Shown: positions 26,677 through 34,582 of the stretch, piece by piece
Layout: every line of letters begins with the position of its first letter
Numbering within the stretch: position 1 is the first letter of the stretch
DNA from: Pseudomonas chlororaphis
GTDB taxonomy: Bacteria > Pseudomonadota > Gammaproteobacteria > Pseudomonadales > Pseudomonadaceae
NCBI GenBank assembly: GCA_001023535.1
Contig: CP011020.1
Coordinates: forward strand, 124,001 to 188,000
DNA: 64,000 bases
Direction of reading: 5' to 3'
Translations under genes and position numbers: made by a program
The notes under the pieces: generated by a model
What the model saw: the letters and a program-made list of their open reading frames with translations, nothing else
What the model was told of the DNA's origin: nothing
The model's database searches: none

Positions 26677-28899
26677 CTAGAAATCGACCGTGGCCGACAA
26701 CTGCAACGTGCGTGGCGAACCGGCGGAAAACGCACCATACGAGGCGACGCCCGACCAGTACTCGCGATCGAACACGTTTTGCACCGTGGCCCGGAACGTC
26801 GTCGGCCGGCCTTCGATTTTGGTGGCGTAGCGGGCTCCTGCATCGAAGCGGGTCCAGGCATCCAGCGACTGGGTGTTGGCCTGGTTGACGTACTGCTTGT
26901 CGGTATAGATCGCCCCGCCGGTGAGGGTAAAGCCTTGCACCCATGGGGTGTCCCATTCGGCCCAGAGGTTGGCCTGGACGTCCGGCACGCCTACGGGTTT
27001 GTTGCCCCGGTTGGCGGCGGTGGCCGACTCCGTCAACTCGCCATCGAGCAGCGTCACGCCGCCCATCAGCCGGGTGCCGGGGGCAACTTCGCCGAACATG
27101 CTCAGCTCGACACCGCGGTTGCGTTGCTCGGCCTGCACCGAGAACACGCCATCCGCGCCCAACTCGCCACCCGGCTTCTCGATCTGGAACAACGCCAGGG
27201 TGGTCATGAAGGTGCCGTGCTCATACTTGACGCCGAGTTCGTGCTGCTTGGACTCGTAGGGGGCGAACGTCATGCCGCTGTTGCTTGCCCCACTCGGCGC
27301 GGTATCGCCTTTGCTCAGGCCCTCGACATAGTTGTAGTAGAAGGACACGTCGTCCCAGGGCTTGACCACCACGCCCACCATCGGGTTGGTCGCGCTGTCG
27401 TCATAGCGGGAGCTGACCGCGCCGTTGCTGTAATTGCGCGACTCCACGTTTTGCCGGCGCAGGCCCAGGGTCAGTTGCAACCGGTCGTCGAGCACCGACA
27501 GCGTGTCGGTCACGGCGACGCCGGACAGCTCCGATTCGGACACCCGTTGGACCTTGGGCGAACGCAGGTACTGCTTGGGGGCATCCACGGGATGGTAGAT
27601 GTTCGAGGTAATCGCCGTACCGTTGGTGATCCCCCGGGACAATTCATCCTGGTAGGTGGTCGCCATCACCGTGGTGGTGTGGGTGACCGGGCCGGTGGCG
27701 AACACGCCGCGCAAGCCGACGTCGGCGGTCGAACGATCGACGTTGAACTTATAGTGCCCCGGCACGTTGCTGGTATCCCCGGCACTGTTGAGGATCCTGG
27801 GCACCTGGTCGGACATCCGATCGACGTCCGAGCGGCCACCGCCGGCATGAGCGAACACGGTCAGCGAATCGTTCAGGTCATACTCGCCGCCCAGCAGGGC
27901 CGACTGTTCACGGGTGTCCGACCAGCCCCACTTCTGCGGCAGGTTGGTCCGGCCGTTGGGCGCGGACGGCACCTCCACGCCCGGTGCGATCGTGAAGGGC
28001 CGCGAGGCACCTTCGAAGCTTTCTTTCTGGCTGATGAAATCGAGGTTCAAGCGCAACCGCTCGCCCCGGTAATCGAGGGCAATGGCGCCGATGTTCAGCT
28101 CACGCTCCTGATCGTCCACGACAGTATCGCCGCCCCGCAGGCTGCCATTGAAGCGCACGCCAAACTGGTTCTCGGAACCGAAGCGGCGACTGAGATCAAG
28201 ATGACCGCCGACCTGGGAATCGGATTCGTAGGTGGTGGTCAAGCGCGTCAGGTCTTCGTCCAGCGGGCGCTTGGGGACGATATTGATCACCCCGCCGATG
28301 CCACTGTTCGGTGAAATCCCGTACATCAGGGCGCCCGGCCCCTTGAGGACTTCAACCCGTTCGGCGTACTCGGTAAACACCCGATAGTTGGGTGCCACGC
28401 CGTAGACGCCGTCGTAGGCCAACTCGCCGATGTTGCCCTCGCCGATCGGAAAGCCACGGATGAAGAACGAATCGACGATGCCGCCCGTCTGCCCTGTCGA
28501 GCGCACCGAGGGATCCCTCTGCAAGGCGTCGGCCACGGTCACGGTCTGCAGATCGGCCAACGTCTTGGCGGTGTAGCTGGTCACGTTGAAGGGGGTGTCC
28601 ATCACGTCCTTGTTGCCCATCATGCCCAGGCGTGCCCCACGGGCCACCTGCCCGCTCGCGAGCGCCGGCGGCAGCGCGGTCGCGCCGTTGTAGGCACCGG
28701 TGATGTTGATCTCATCGAGGGTCAGGCCCTGGGCATCCGCCGGCGCCGAAGCGTCGGCGTTCGCGTCGGCACTGGCCGGCGACGTGGAGGTTGCAGCCCA
28801 GCTGTTGGCGCTCCCTGCGACCAGAACAATGCCCAGCGTGGCGCAACGAATCGCGAATGAAAGCGCGGATTCACCGCAAGGTCGACGTGCAACAGACAT
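26677..28899 (-). CDS. TonB-dependent siderophore receptor without STN domain
   Basis: 740 residues. A signal peptide (about 36 residues) and a short Ala-rich linker precede the plug domain (DVMDTPFNVTSYT, FFIRGFPIGEG, LKGPGALMYG), followed by a 22-strand barrel ending in LSATVDF. The plug and barrel are strikingly like the receptor at 40613, but the STN signalling domain is missing. The stop codon TAG lies within the CTAG target site of the adjacent MITE. The gene is the third of a minus-strand set with the SbnI-like and CitE-like genes, with its own 122-bp upstream region. Confidence 0.95.
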   Translation of the reverse strand: MSVARRPCGESALSFAIRCATLGIVLVAGSANSWAATSTSPASADANADASAPADAQGLTLDEINITGAYNGATALPPALASGQVARGARLGMMGNKDVMDTPFNVTSYTAKTLADLQTVTVADALQRDPSVRSTGQTGGIVDSFFIRGFPIGEGNIGELAYDGVYGVAPNYRVFTEYAERVEVLKGPGALMYGISPNSGIGGVINIVPKRPLDEDLTRLTTTYESDSQVGGHLDLSRRFGSENQFGVRFNGSLRGGDTVVDDQERELNIGAIALDYRGERLRLNLDFISQKESFEGASRPFTIAPGVEVPSAPNGRTNLPQKWGWSDTREQSALLGGEYDLNDSLTVFAHAGGGRSDVDRMSDQVPRILNSAGDTSNVPGHYKFNVDRSTADVGLRGVFATGPVTHTTTVMATTYQDELSRGITNGTAITSNIYHPVDAPKQYLRSPKVQRVSESELSGVAVTDTLSVLDDRLQLTLGLRRQNVESRNYSNGAVSSRYDDSATNPMVGVVVKPWDDVSFYYNYVEGLSKGDTAPSGASNSGMTFAPYESKQHELGVKYEHGTFMTTLALFQIEKPGGELGADGVFSVQAEQRNRGVELSMFGEVAPGTRLMGGVTLLDGELTESATAANRGNKPVGVPDVQANLWAEWDTPWVQGFTLTGGAIYTDKQYVNQANTQSLDAWTRFDAGARYATKIEGRPTTFRATVQNVFDREYWSGVASYGAFSAGSPRTLQLSATVDF

Positions 28900-28925
28900 G
28901 ACGTAAGGATCCTTTTCAGCAAGAG

Positions 28926-28975
28926 AAAATGGTAATCACTCCTATTGCCAGCCGACCTGCGGAAAAGTATCACCC
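28926..28975 (-). promoter_or_regulatory. Promoter block shared with the second receptor; overlapping Fur-box-like sequence
   Basis: Read on the minus strand, the 50 nt from GGGTGATACTTTT through TCGGCTGGCAA to ACCATTTT match the block at 40538-40587 at 37 of 50 positions with no gaps, and both lie 26 nt before the respective ATG. A run of seven A residues preceded by G occurs upstream in both. On the plus strand 28925-28943 matches a 19-bp Fur box at about 13 positions. Likely the promoter recognised by the FecI-type sigma encoded at 39021. Confidence 0.6.
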
Positions 28976-29021
28976 CACGGGCGTTATTTTTTTCCGCACC
29001 CTGCCCGCCCCGGCGAGCCGC

Positions 29022-29423
29022 CTACCCATACAGGCGCTCCAGCGGGATCGCGATGACCGGCAGGGCCGGGTAGAACGCGTGCCGCGTAGTCTTGTACGGG
29101 AACAGTTCGCCGCGCTCGATGGTGGTGAAAATCCGCGCCACCTCGAACGCCTGGCCGGTCTGCCAGTGCCGCACGCGCACCCGAGGATCGGCATAGTCGA
29201 GCTGGATGCACGGCACTCGCTTCAACCCCAACTGCAGCGCCGCGTTCAGCCGGTGGTTGCCGTCCATCACGATGCCTCGGGAGCGCTCGACAATGATCGG
29301 TTCCAGCCAATGGCCGGCCCGGACGATCGACTGCCGGACCGACTCCACGTTGGCCGGATCGACGTGCTCCGATTGCAGCACCTCGCACAACGGTCGGAGC
29401 GAAATCTGATAACCCTGTTGCAT
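29022..29423 (-). CDS. ParB/Srx-fold protein, SbnI/SerK-like
   Basis: 133 residues from the ATG at 29423 (AGGGG upstream). The core VESVRQSIVRAGHWLEPIIV followed by VMDGNHRLNAALQLGLKRVP is the ParB/sulfiredoxin-fold nucleotide-binding motif. In staphyloferrin B loci the fold member SbnI is a free-serine kinase that makes O-phosphoserine, as is archaeal SerK. This copy is only the ParB domain, about half of SbnI. With an SbnA-like enzyme nearby, which uses phosphoserine, serine kinase activity is the best inference. Confidence 0.65.
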   Translation of the reverse strand: MQQGYQISLRPLCEVLQSEHVDPANVESVRQSIVRAGHWLEPIIVERSRGIVMDGNHRLNAALQLGLKRVPCIQLDYADPRVRVRHWQTGQAFEVARIFTTIERGELFPYKTTRHAFYPALPVIAIPLERLYG

Positions 29424-29449
29424 GGCATTTCCCCTGATCGATGGCCGGT

Positions 29450-30340
29450 TCAGCAGGCATCCGCCTTGGCGGGTTCCCCGTAGAGACTGGCCACGTCCAG
29501 CAGCCGTTGCGCATGCTCGATGAGGGGCAGATCCACCATCTCGCCGTCCACCTGCACGGCATGGCTGCCACTGGCCACGGCCTGCATCACCCGGTCCGCC
29601 CACGCCAACTGGTGGGCATCGGGCAGGAATGCCTGCTGGACCGTACGCAACTGGCCGGGGTGGATGCAGAGCTTGGCGCCAAAGCCCAGGGACCTGGCGT
29701 AGTGCGCCTCGTGCTTGACCGCCGCCAGGTCGCTGATCGCCGGGGTCACGCCGTCGACCGGTGCCGGCAAGCCGGCGGTTCGCGACGCCAGCACGATGCG
29801 ATTGCGGGCGAAGAGAAACGCCTCGGGCACCTGGCTGCAGTTGATGTCCAGGGAAAAATCCAGGGAGCCGAACGCCAGCCGCGAGAGCCCGGCGATGCCG
29901 GCGATCGACTCGACCTCATGCAAGCCCCTGGCGGTCTCGATGATGGCGACGACCTTGAGCCCGGGCCTCCACGCCAGCAAGCGCTCGACCACCTCGGACA
30001 ACCCCTCGCCATACTGCGCCTTGGGCAGGAAGATTCCCGAGCAGCGCTGCGGGTAGCGCATGTCTTCGAGCCACTTGAGGTCCTGGCGGAAGAACTCACT
30101 GCCAACGCTGTTCAGGCGGATGTAGCGCTGGCAGGAAACGTTGGGCGAACTCTCCTGCCAGGCCCAGATCGCGGCGCGGGCCGCGGCTTTGCTGTCGGGA
30201 TGAACCGCGTCCTCGAGGTCGAGGATGATCGCGTCCGGAGCCGCCGCGACGGCCTTGGCGAAACGCTCGGGGCGGTTCCCCGGGACGAACAGGTAGCTGA
30301 TGGGAAGCGTGGGGGTGGTACCGGGACGTTCAGTGGTCAT
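29450..30340 (-). CDS. HpcH/HpaI aldolase superfamily, CitE-like (possible citrate supply enzyme)
   Basis: 296 residues. LFVPGNRPERFAKAVAAAPD and IILDLEDAVHPDSKAAARAA are CitE-like; the metal site residues appear in AIIETARGL and LAFGSLDFSLDI. The same superfamily contains SbnG, the citrate synthase of staphyloferrin B clusters, although that protein belongs to a different branch. It is first in the minus-strand gene set and divergent from the biosynthetic genes. It may provide or remodel the citrate unit for the NIS synthetase; lyase activity on another citramalyl-type ester is the alternative. Confidence 0.75.
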   Translation of the reverse strand: MTTERPGTTPTLPISYLFVPGNRPERFAKAVAAAPDAIILDLEDAVHPDSKAAARAAIWAWQESSPNVSCQRYIRLNSVGSEFFRQDLKWLEDMRYPQRCSGIFLPKAQYGEGLSEVVERLLAWRPGLKVVAIIETARGLHEVESIAGIAGLSRLAFGSLDFSLDINCSQVPEAFLFARNRIVLASRTAGLPAPVDGVTPAISDLAAVKHEAHYARSLGFGAKLCIHPGQLRTVQQAFLPDAHQLAWADRVMQAVASGSHAVQVDGEMVDLPLIEHAQRLLDVASLYGEPAKADAC

Positions 30341-30494
30341 AAAGCTCTCCTAGGCATGCAACTGTCGTGGTTCAAGCGAAATTTCATCGATTTCGGGCGG
30401 GGCCATCGCGGTCCTGCAACAGCCCCTTACAACGTCGGTTAATTCCTTGTTGATCAAGGTATTAAGGCGCTCTTCCAAGTACGGATGGGCACCT

Positions 30495-30527
30495 GCAAAC
30501 GTGAGCAAACAAGCGTTTGCACACGTT
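30495..30527. promoter_or_regulatory. 10-bp-periodic GCAAAC operator array
   Basis: GCAAAC at 30495 and 30505 and inverted GTTTGC at 30515, with a further GTT at 30525, all in 10-bp steps. The central portion AACGTGAGCAAAC-AAGC-GTTTGCACACGTT is an inverted repeat with 12 of 13 positions paired. Spacing by one helical turn places all half-sites on one face of the DNA, as expected for cooperative binding of a dimeric regulator between divergent genes. Confidence 0.55.
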
Positions 30528-30563
30528 CAGCCAACGAGTAAATATTCAAAATATTTGAAAACC

Positions 30564-30582
30564 TTACTTGATAATCGTTCGC
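30564..30582 (+). promoter_or_regulatory. Weak Fur-box-like sequence
   Basis: TTACTTGATAATCGTTCGC contains the GATAATC core of the Fur consensus and agrees at about 11 of 19 positions. The location between divergent siderophore genes supports it; the score alone would not. Confidence 0.3.
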
Positions 30583-30891
30583 GTTAGCAATATGGTTCTC
30601 GCCATCGAAGATATCTCTCACACAACAAAGGAAGTTTTCGTACTCCCCAAGGAAGTGCAGTGCAGTGATGTCATTTGAATGTCAGCTAATGACCCTGTTC
30701 GAGAATAAGCCGCAGACTCGATAACGGCCTCTTCACGCCCAGGTAAAACCTCATGGAATGGATTTCTATGCAATATCTTTGTGAAGTATTGATAAAACCT
30801 GACGTCACGATAGTGAGGCCGGGTTTCGTTTGGCACGCACCGCCAGGCGTTTAAATCGTTCATGCCTGAAAAACGGCAAGTTCATATTCTT

Positions 30892-30910
30892 CGATAACAC
30901 CAAGTTATCG
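30892..30910. promoter_or_regulatory. Perfect palindrome before the biosynthetic operon
   Basis: CGATAAC and GTTATCG flank 5 bp (ACCAA), ending 40 bp before the ATG at 30951. Operator position relative to a promoter of the decarboxylase-led operon; the cognate regulator is unknown. Confidence 0.4.
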
Positions 30911-30950
30911 AAAACTTGATGGGTGTTGATTTATACGCCAGGGGTTAACT

Positions 30951-32345
30951 ATGCCTACTGTAATGACGCCAACATTTAACAATGTAACTGAAGTGCATCA
31001 ACCGACCCTCTTGGCGCCATTGCTCGACCCGCTAATCGCGCAGTTCATCCAGCACTGTCCAGGCAAACTTTCAGCACTGGTCGACCACTATGGATCGCCG
31101 CTGAACCTGGTATGGCCCCACGCATTCAAGCTCAACGCGGCGGCGCTTCAGGGCGTGCTGAAACACTACAACGTCGCCCACACGCTGTTTTACGGCGCCA
31201 AGGCCAACAAGTCCCAGAGCCTGCTGGCGGCGGCAGCGGCGATGGGCATTGGTGTCGATGTTTCGAGCCTTCACGAGTTGCACGCCGCGTTACGGGCCGG
31301 TATTCCAGGACAGCATTTATGCGCAACGGGACCGGCGAAAACGACAGTATTCCATCAAGCCCTGGTGGACGTCGGCGCCCTCATCTGTGTGGACTCACGG
31401 GAAGAAATCGGCCACCTGGCAACGCTGCTGGCGTCCAGAACAGCGTCAAGAAAAGCCAGAATCCTGTTGCGTTACCGGCCAAAAAGCTGCCCGACGAGCC
31501 GCTTTGGCATGGGCGCCGACGATGTGCTCGGGTGCCTGCAACAGTTGGCGCAGGAACGACAGCATTTTCACTTCGAAGGTTTTCATTTCCACCTCGGCGG
31601 CTACGGCCATGAATCGCGCGTCCAGGCGTTTGGCGAAGTGGTGGCGTATGTCGACGCCGCCCGGGAAATGGGGCTGGCCCCCGTCATGATCGACATCGGT
31701 GGAGGCCTGCCCATCCGATATGTCGACCCGCAGCGCTATGACAGTTTCCTGCGCAACGACAATAACCCCAGCCATTATTACAACCACACAGTGCCCGAGG
31801 CTTTTTACCCCTACGGCAGTCAACTCACCGCCAGCCAATGGTTGGCATTGTTCCTGGAGTCCGATTGTTTACCCGGCCAAACGATTGCCCATTATCTGCA
31901 ATCGCAAAACATGACCTTGGCCCTGGAACCCGGCCGAAGTTTGGTCGACCAGGCCGCCATTTCAGTGTTCCGGGTGACTCGCTGTAAAAAACTGGCCAAT
32001 GACAAAACCGTTATTTTCGTCGAGGGCAGCAGTTTCAGTGCCTGTGAAACATGGTTTTCATCCGAATACCTGGTGGACCCGATCCTGATCAGTGCAAGCG
32101 CGCCACCGCACACCCCGACACACGCCTATATCGCCGGACATAGTTGCCTGGACGATGACGTCATTACTTATCGCCTGATCAACTTTGTAACCTCGCCCCA
32201 GGCCGGTGACTTATTGATCTACGCCAATACCGCCGGTTATCAGATGGACCTGCTGGAAAATGAATTCCATCGCCATCCCCTGCCCCGGCGTATTACCGCC
32301 ACTTGTTGTACGCAAGGCCACTACACATTTTTACCTGACTGCTAA
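30951..32345 (+). CDS. PLP-dependent decarboxylase, SbnH-like (alanine racemase fold)
   Basis: 464 residues. The Schiff-base lysine is Lys84 in YGAKANKSQ; FHFHLGG, IDIGGGLP and LALEPGRSLVDQA are the fold III decarboxylase signatures, and AGHSCLDDDVI near the C-terminus supplies the conserved Cys-Asp loop. SbnH of staphyloferrin B decarboxylates the citryl-diaminopropionate intermediate. AGGGG lies 6 nt upstream of the ATG. It heads a five-to-six-gene plus-strand operon and is followed by the SbnA-like gene after 16 nt. Confidence 0.85.
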   Translation: MPTVMTPTFNNVTEVHQPTLLAPLLDPLIAQFIQHCPGKLSALVDHYGSPLNLVWPHAFKLNAAALQGVLKHYNVAHTLFYGAKANKSQSLLAAAAAMGIGVDVSSLHELHAALRAGIPGQHLCATGPAKTTVFHQALVDVGALICVDSREEIGHLATLLASRTASRKARILLRYRPKSCPTSRFGMGADDVLGCLQQLAQERQHFHFEGFHFHLGGYGHESRVQAFGEVVAYVDAAREMGLAPVMIDIGGGLPIRYVDPQRYDSFLRNDNNPSHYYNHTVPEAFYPYGSQLTASQWLALFLESDCLPGQTIAHYLQSQNMTLALEPGRSLVDQAAISVFRVTRCKKLANDKTVIFVEGSSFSACETWFSSEYLVDPILISASAPPHTPTHAYIAGHSCLDDDVITYRLINFVTSPQAGDLLIYANTAGYQMDLLENEFHRHPLPRRITATCCTQGHYTFLPDC

Positions 32346-32361
32346 AAAGGGAGTCTTACTC

Positions 32362-33405
32362 ATGATACTTGGCAAAGTTTCAGAACTGATTGGCAACACG
32401 CCCATGTTGGGCATCGATGTGCCTGATACCAATGCACGGCTGCTGCTGAAGATCGAAAAGAACAACCCCGGTGGCAGCATAAAAGACCGCATGGCCAGGA
32501 ACATGGTGCTGGCGGCCCTCAAGTCAGGACGCTTGAAGCCCGGTGGCGTGGTCGTGGAGTCGTCTTCCGGCAACACGGGCATCGGCCTGGCCATGGCGGC
32601 CGTGGAGTTCGGCCTGCAGTTCATTGCCGTGGTCGATCATCACGCGGCACAGGACAAAATCGCGGTCATGAAAGCCTTGGGCGCCGATGTTCGATTCGTC
32701 GCCGGCAACTACCGCGAAGATGAAGTCGCCGTGGTCGAGCGCCAGCGGATGGCCGCCGAACTGGCGACGCAGATTCCCGGTGCCGTGTTCATGAACCAGT
32801 CGGACAACGCCGCCAACGCCGGTGGCTACAGCGACTTCGTGCGCGAAACCATTGCCCAGGCGCACGGCACGATCGGTGCCTATGTCGGCTGTGTCGGCAC
32901 CGGTGGCTCGATGACCGGCATCGCCCGCGGCCTGAAAGTGCATGACCCCGAGACGGTGACCGTCGGGGTCGAGCCCGCCGGTTCCATTGTGTTCGGCCAT
33001 CCCGGTTATCCGTACTACCAGTCCGGCACGGGTACCCCGGCCGGCGACACCGTCGGCCTGGTGCTCGACTACAGCTGCATCGACCTGGGCGTGCAGGTCA
33101 CCGACAGCCAGGCCTTCGAAACCGCACGCTACGTCGCCCGCAACCTGGCGCTGCTGGTGGGCGGTTCGACCGGTGGTGCGATTTTCAAGGCCCTGGAGCT
33201 GATCCACGCCGGCGTGCTGACCGGCAACGTCGTGGTGCCGATCGCCGATGGCGGCGAAAAATACCTGCACACCGTCTTCAACGAACAATGGCTGCAAGAG
33301 CGTGGCTTGCTCGACCCGAACGTTGGCGCGCAGTTGGACACCTGGCTGGGCAAGACCCAATGGCTGGAGTCCAGCTCGGCGCCCCTGCAACTGAGCGTTG
33401 CGTAA
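32362..33405 (+). CDS. PLP-dependent cysteine-synthase-family enzyme, SbnA-like
   Basis: 347 residues from the ATG at 32362 with AAGGGAG upstream; the frame extends back into the previous gene but that part is not homologous. PLP lysine Lys41 in NNPGGSIKDRMA, cofactor loop SSGNTGIGLAMA and GTGGSMTGIARGL are present. SbnA makes N-(1-amino-1-carboxyl-2-ethyl)-glutamate from O-phosphoserine and glutamate. Together with the neighbouring SbnI-like kinase and opine-type dehydrogenase the same reaction is expected here. A plain cysteine synthase role is less likely given the neighbours. Confidence 0.85.
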   Translation: MILGKVSELIGNTPMLGIDVPDTNARLLLKIEKNNPGGSIKDRMARNMVLAALKSGRLKPGGVVVESSSGNTGIGLAMAAVEFGLQFIAVVDHHAAQDKIAVMKALGADVRFVAGNYREDEVAVVERQRMAAELATQIPGAVFMNQSDNAANAGGYSDFVRETIAQAHGTIGAYVGCVGTGGSMTGIARGLKVHDPETVTVGVEPAGSIVFGHPGYPYYQSGTGTPAGDTVGLVLDYSCIDLGVQVTDSQAFETARYVARNLALLVGGSTGGAIFKALELIHAGVLTGNVVVPIADGGEKYLHTVFNEQWLQERGLLDPNVGAQLDTWLGKTQWLESSSAPLQLSVA

Positions 33406-33433
33406 CCTTCACCCCACACAGGAACGCCTCTGA

Positions 33434-34582
33434 ATGAATGTGCTGAAAGTCGCCATCTGTGGCGGTGGCAGGACCGGCCACCTGAACGCAGTCCTGTTCA
33501 AGCAACTGCCCGATGTCCAGGTCTCGCTGCTCACCCGCAATGCGCAGGTCGTCGAGCAACACCTCCGTCGGACGCCGATACAGGCGCTGATGCCGGACGG
33601 CTCGACGCTGAGCGCGCAACTGGACCGAGTGACCACGGACGCCAAGGCCGCGGTCGAGGACGCCGACATCGTGATCATCACGGTGCCGGCCCACGCCCGC
33701 CCGCAAACCCTGCAAAGCATCGCCGCGCACCTGAGCACGGACAAACCGGTGTACATCGGTGCCATCCCGGGCTTCTGCGGGTTCGATTGGCTGGCCGAAG
33801 CCGCGCTGGCGCAGCGACCCAACCTGGTGATCTGGGGCATGAAGGATGTCCCGCACACGGCGTTCGATCTCAAGCCCGGGCGGTCGATCCGCATGGGCGG
33901 TGGCAAAAGCCAGCTGTACGTCGCGACCCACGCCCGTGAATCGCAGGCCTCGCGCCAACAGCTCGGCGAACTGCTCAGCCGCTTGTACGGCCCATGCGTG
34001 ACGTTGCTCGACAACTACCTGGAAATCACCCTGACGCCCGGCAATCCGATCATGCACAGCTCGGTGATCTACGGGCTGATCGGGCCCTACGGCCAGTGGC
34101 ATCGCAAGATCTTCCCGCAGCCGCTGTGCTGGTGGACGGAGTGCCCGGAACTGGGGGCCTACTTCCTGGAGCGCATGGACGAGGAAAGCCAACGGCTCTG
34201 CGCCGTCATCAGCGAACGCCTGGGCGTGGACCTGTCTTCGGTCAAGTCCTTGAAACAGGAAATCGTCGACGCCTACGGCGAGCAGATCCGTGACCGCAGC
34301 AGCATGTTGTCGATCCTGCGCACCAACCAGGCCTACAACGACATCCTCGCGCCGATGGTGCCCGCCGATAACAACCGCGCCGGCTACGTGATCGAGCGCC
34401 AGAGCCGCGCCTTCAATGAAGACGTCGCCTACGGCCTGGTGCTGCTGGTGGAAATGGCCAGGCGCTTCGAACTGAAGGTGCCCTACATCGAGGAAGTTCT
34501 GCAGTGGAGCGTGGCCTACATGCAGGGCTTGCGCGACTCGGCGCTGGACTACTTCCCCCGTCACTGGCCCCACGCGGCATGA
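33434..34582 (+). CDS. Octopine/nopaline (opine) dehydrogenase family protein in the SbnB position
   Basis: 382 residues. N-terminal Rossmann domain with ICGGGRTGHLNAVLF (GGGRTGH 10-16); C-terminal opine-dehydrogenase domain with NPIMHSSVIYGLIGPY, where Asn204 and His208 fit the family's catalytic pair. These enzymes interconvert an amino acid plus a 2-oxo acid and an N-(carboxyalkyl)-amino acid. The SbnA product is such a molecule, so oxidative cleavage to L-2,3-diaminopropionate and 2-oxoglutarate, done elsewhere by the unrelated SbnB, would be a natural reverse reaction. Its stop overlaps the NIS synthetase start. Confidence 0.85.
   Translation: MNVLKVAICGGGRTGHLNAVLFKQLPDVQVSLLTRNAQVVEQHLRRTPIQALMPDGSTLSAQLDRVTTDAKAAVEDADIVIITVPAHARPQTLQSIAAHLSTDKPVYIGAIPGFCGFDWLAEAALAQRPNLVIWGMKDVPHTAFDLKPGRSIRMGGGKSQLYVATHARESQASRQQLGELLSRLYGPCVTLLDNYLEITLTPGNPIMHSSVIYGLIGPYGQWHRKIFPQPLCWWTECPELGAYFLERMDEESQRLCAVISERLGVDLSSVKSLKQEIVDAYGEQIRDRSSMLSILRTNQAYNDILAPMVPADNNRAGYVIERQSRAFNEDVAYGLVLLVEMARRFELKVPYIEEVLQWSVAYMQGLRDSALDYFPRHWPHAA

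Larger units (their letters stand above)
30341..30950. other. 610-bp divergent control region of the siderophore locus
   Basis: AT-rich compared with the coding sequence on both sides and holding the divergent promoters for the CitE-like gene (30340, minus) and the decarboxylase gene (30951, plus). It contains the tandem repeat operator at 30495-30527, a weak Fur-like site at 30564-30582 and a palindrome at 30892-30910. An 81-codon frame at 30618-30863 on the minus strand has no recognisable product and is not called. Confidence 0.55.

Noticed and set aside
26593..28314. A 573-codon open frame on the plus strand opposite the first receptor
   Set aside because: Shadow of the TonB receptor gene; no signal, domain or ribosome site, and it starts in the MITE.
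30618..30863. 81-codon frame in the divergent siderophore control region
   Set aside because: No convincing ribosome site, no recognisable domain, and it covers presumptive operator DNA.
32362..33405. Housekeeping cysteine synthase
   Set aside because: The fold is the same, but the order SbnH-like, this gene, opine dehydrogenase and NIS synthetase points to the SbnA role.
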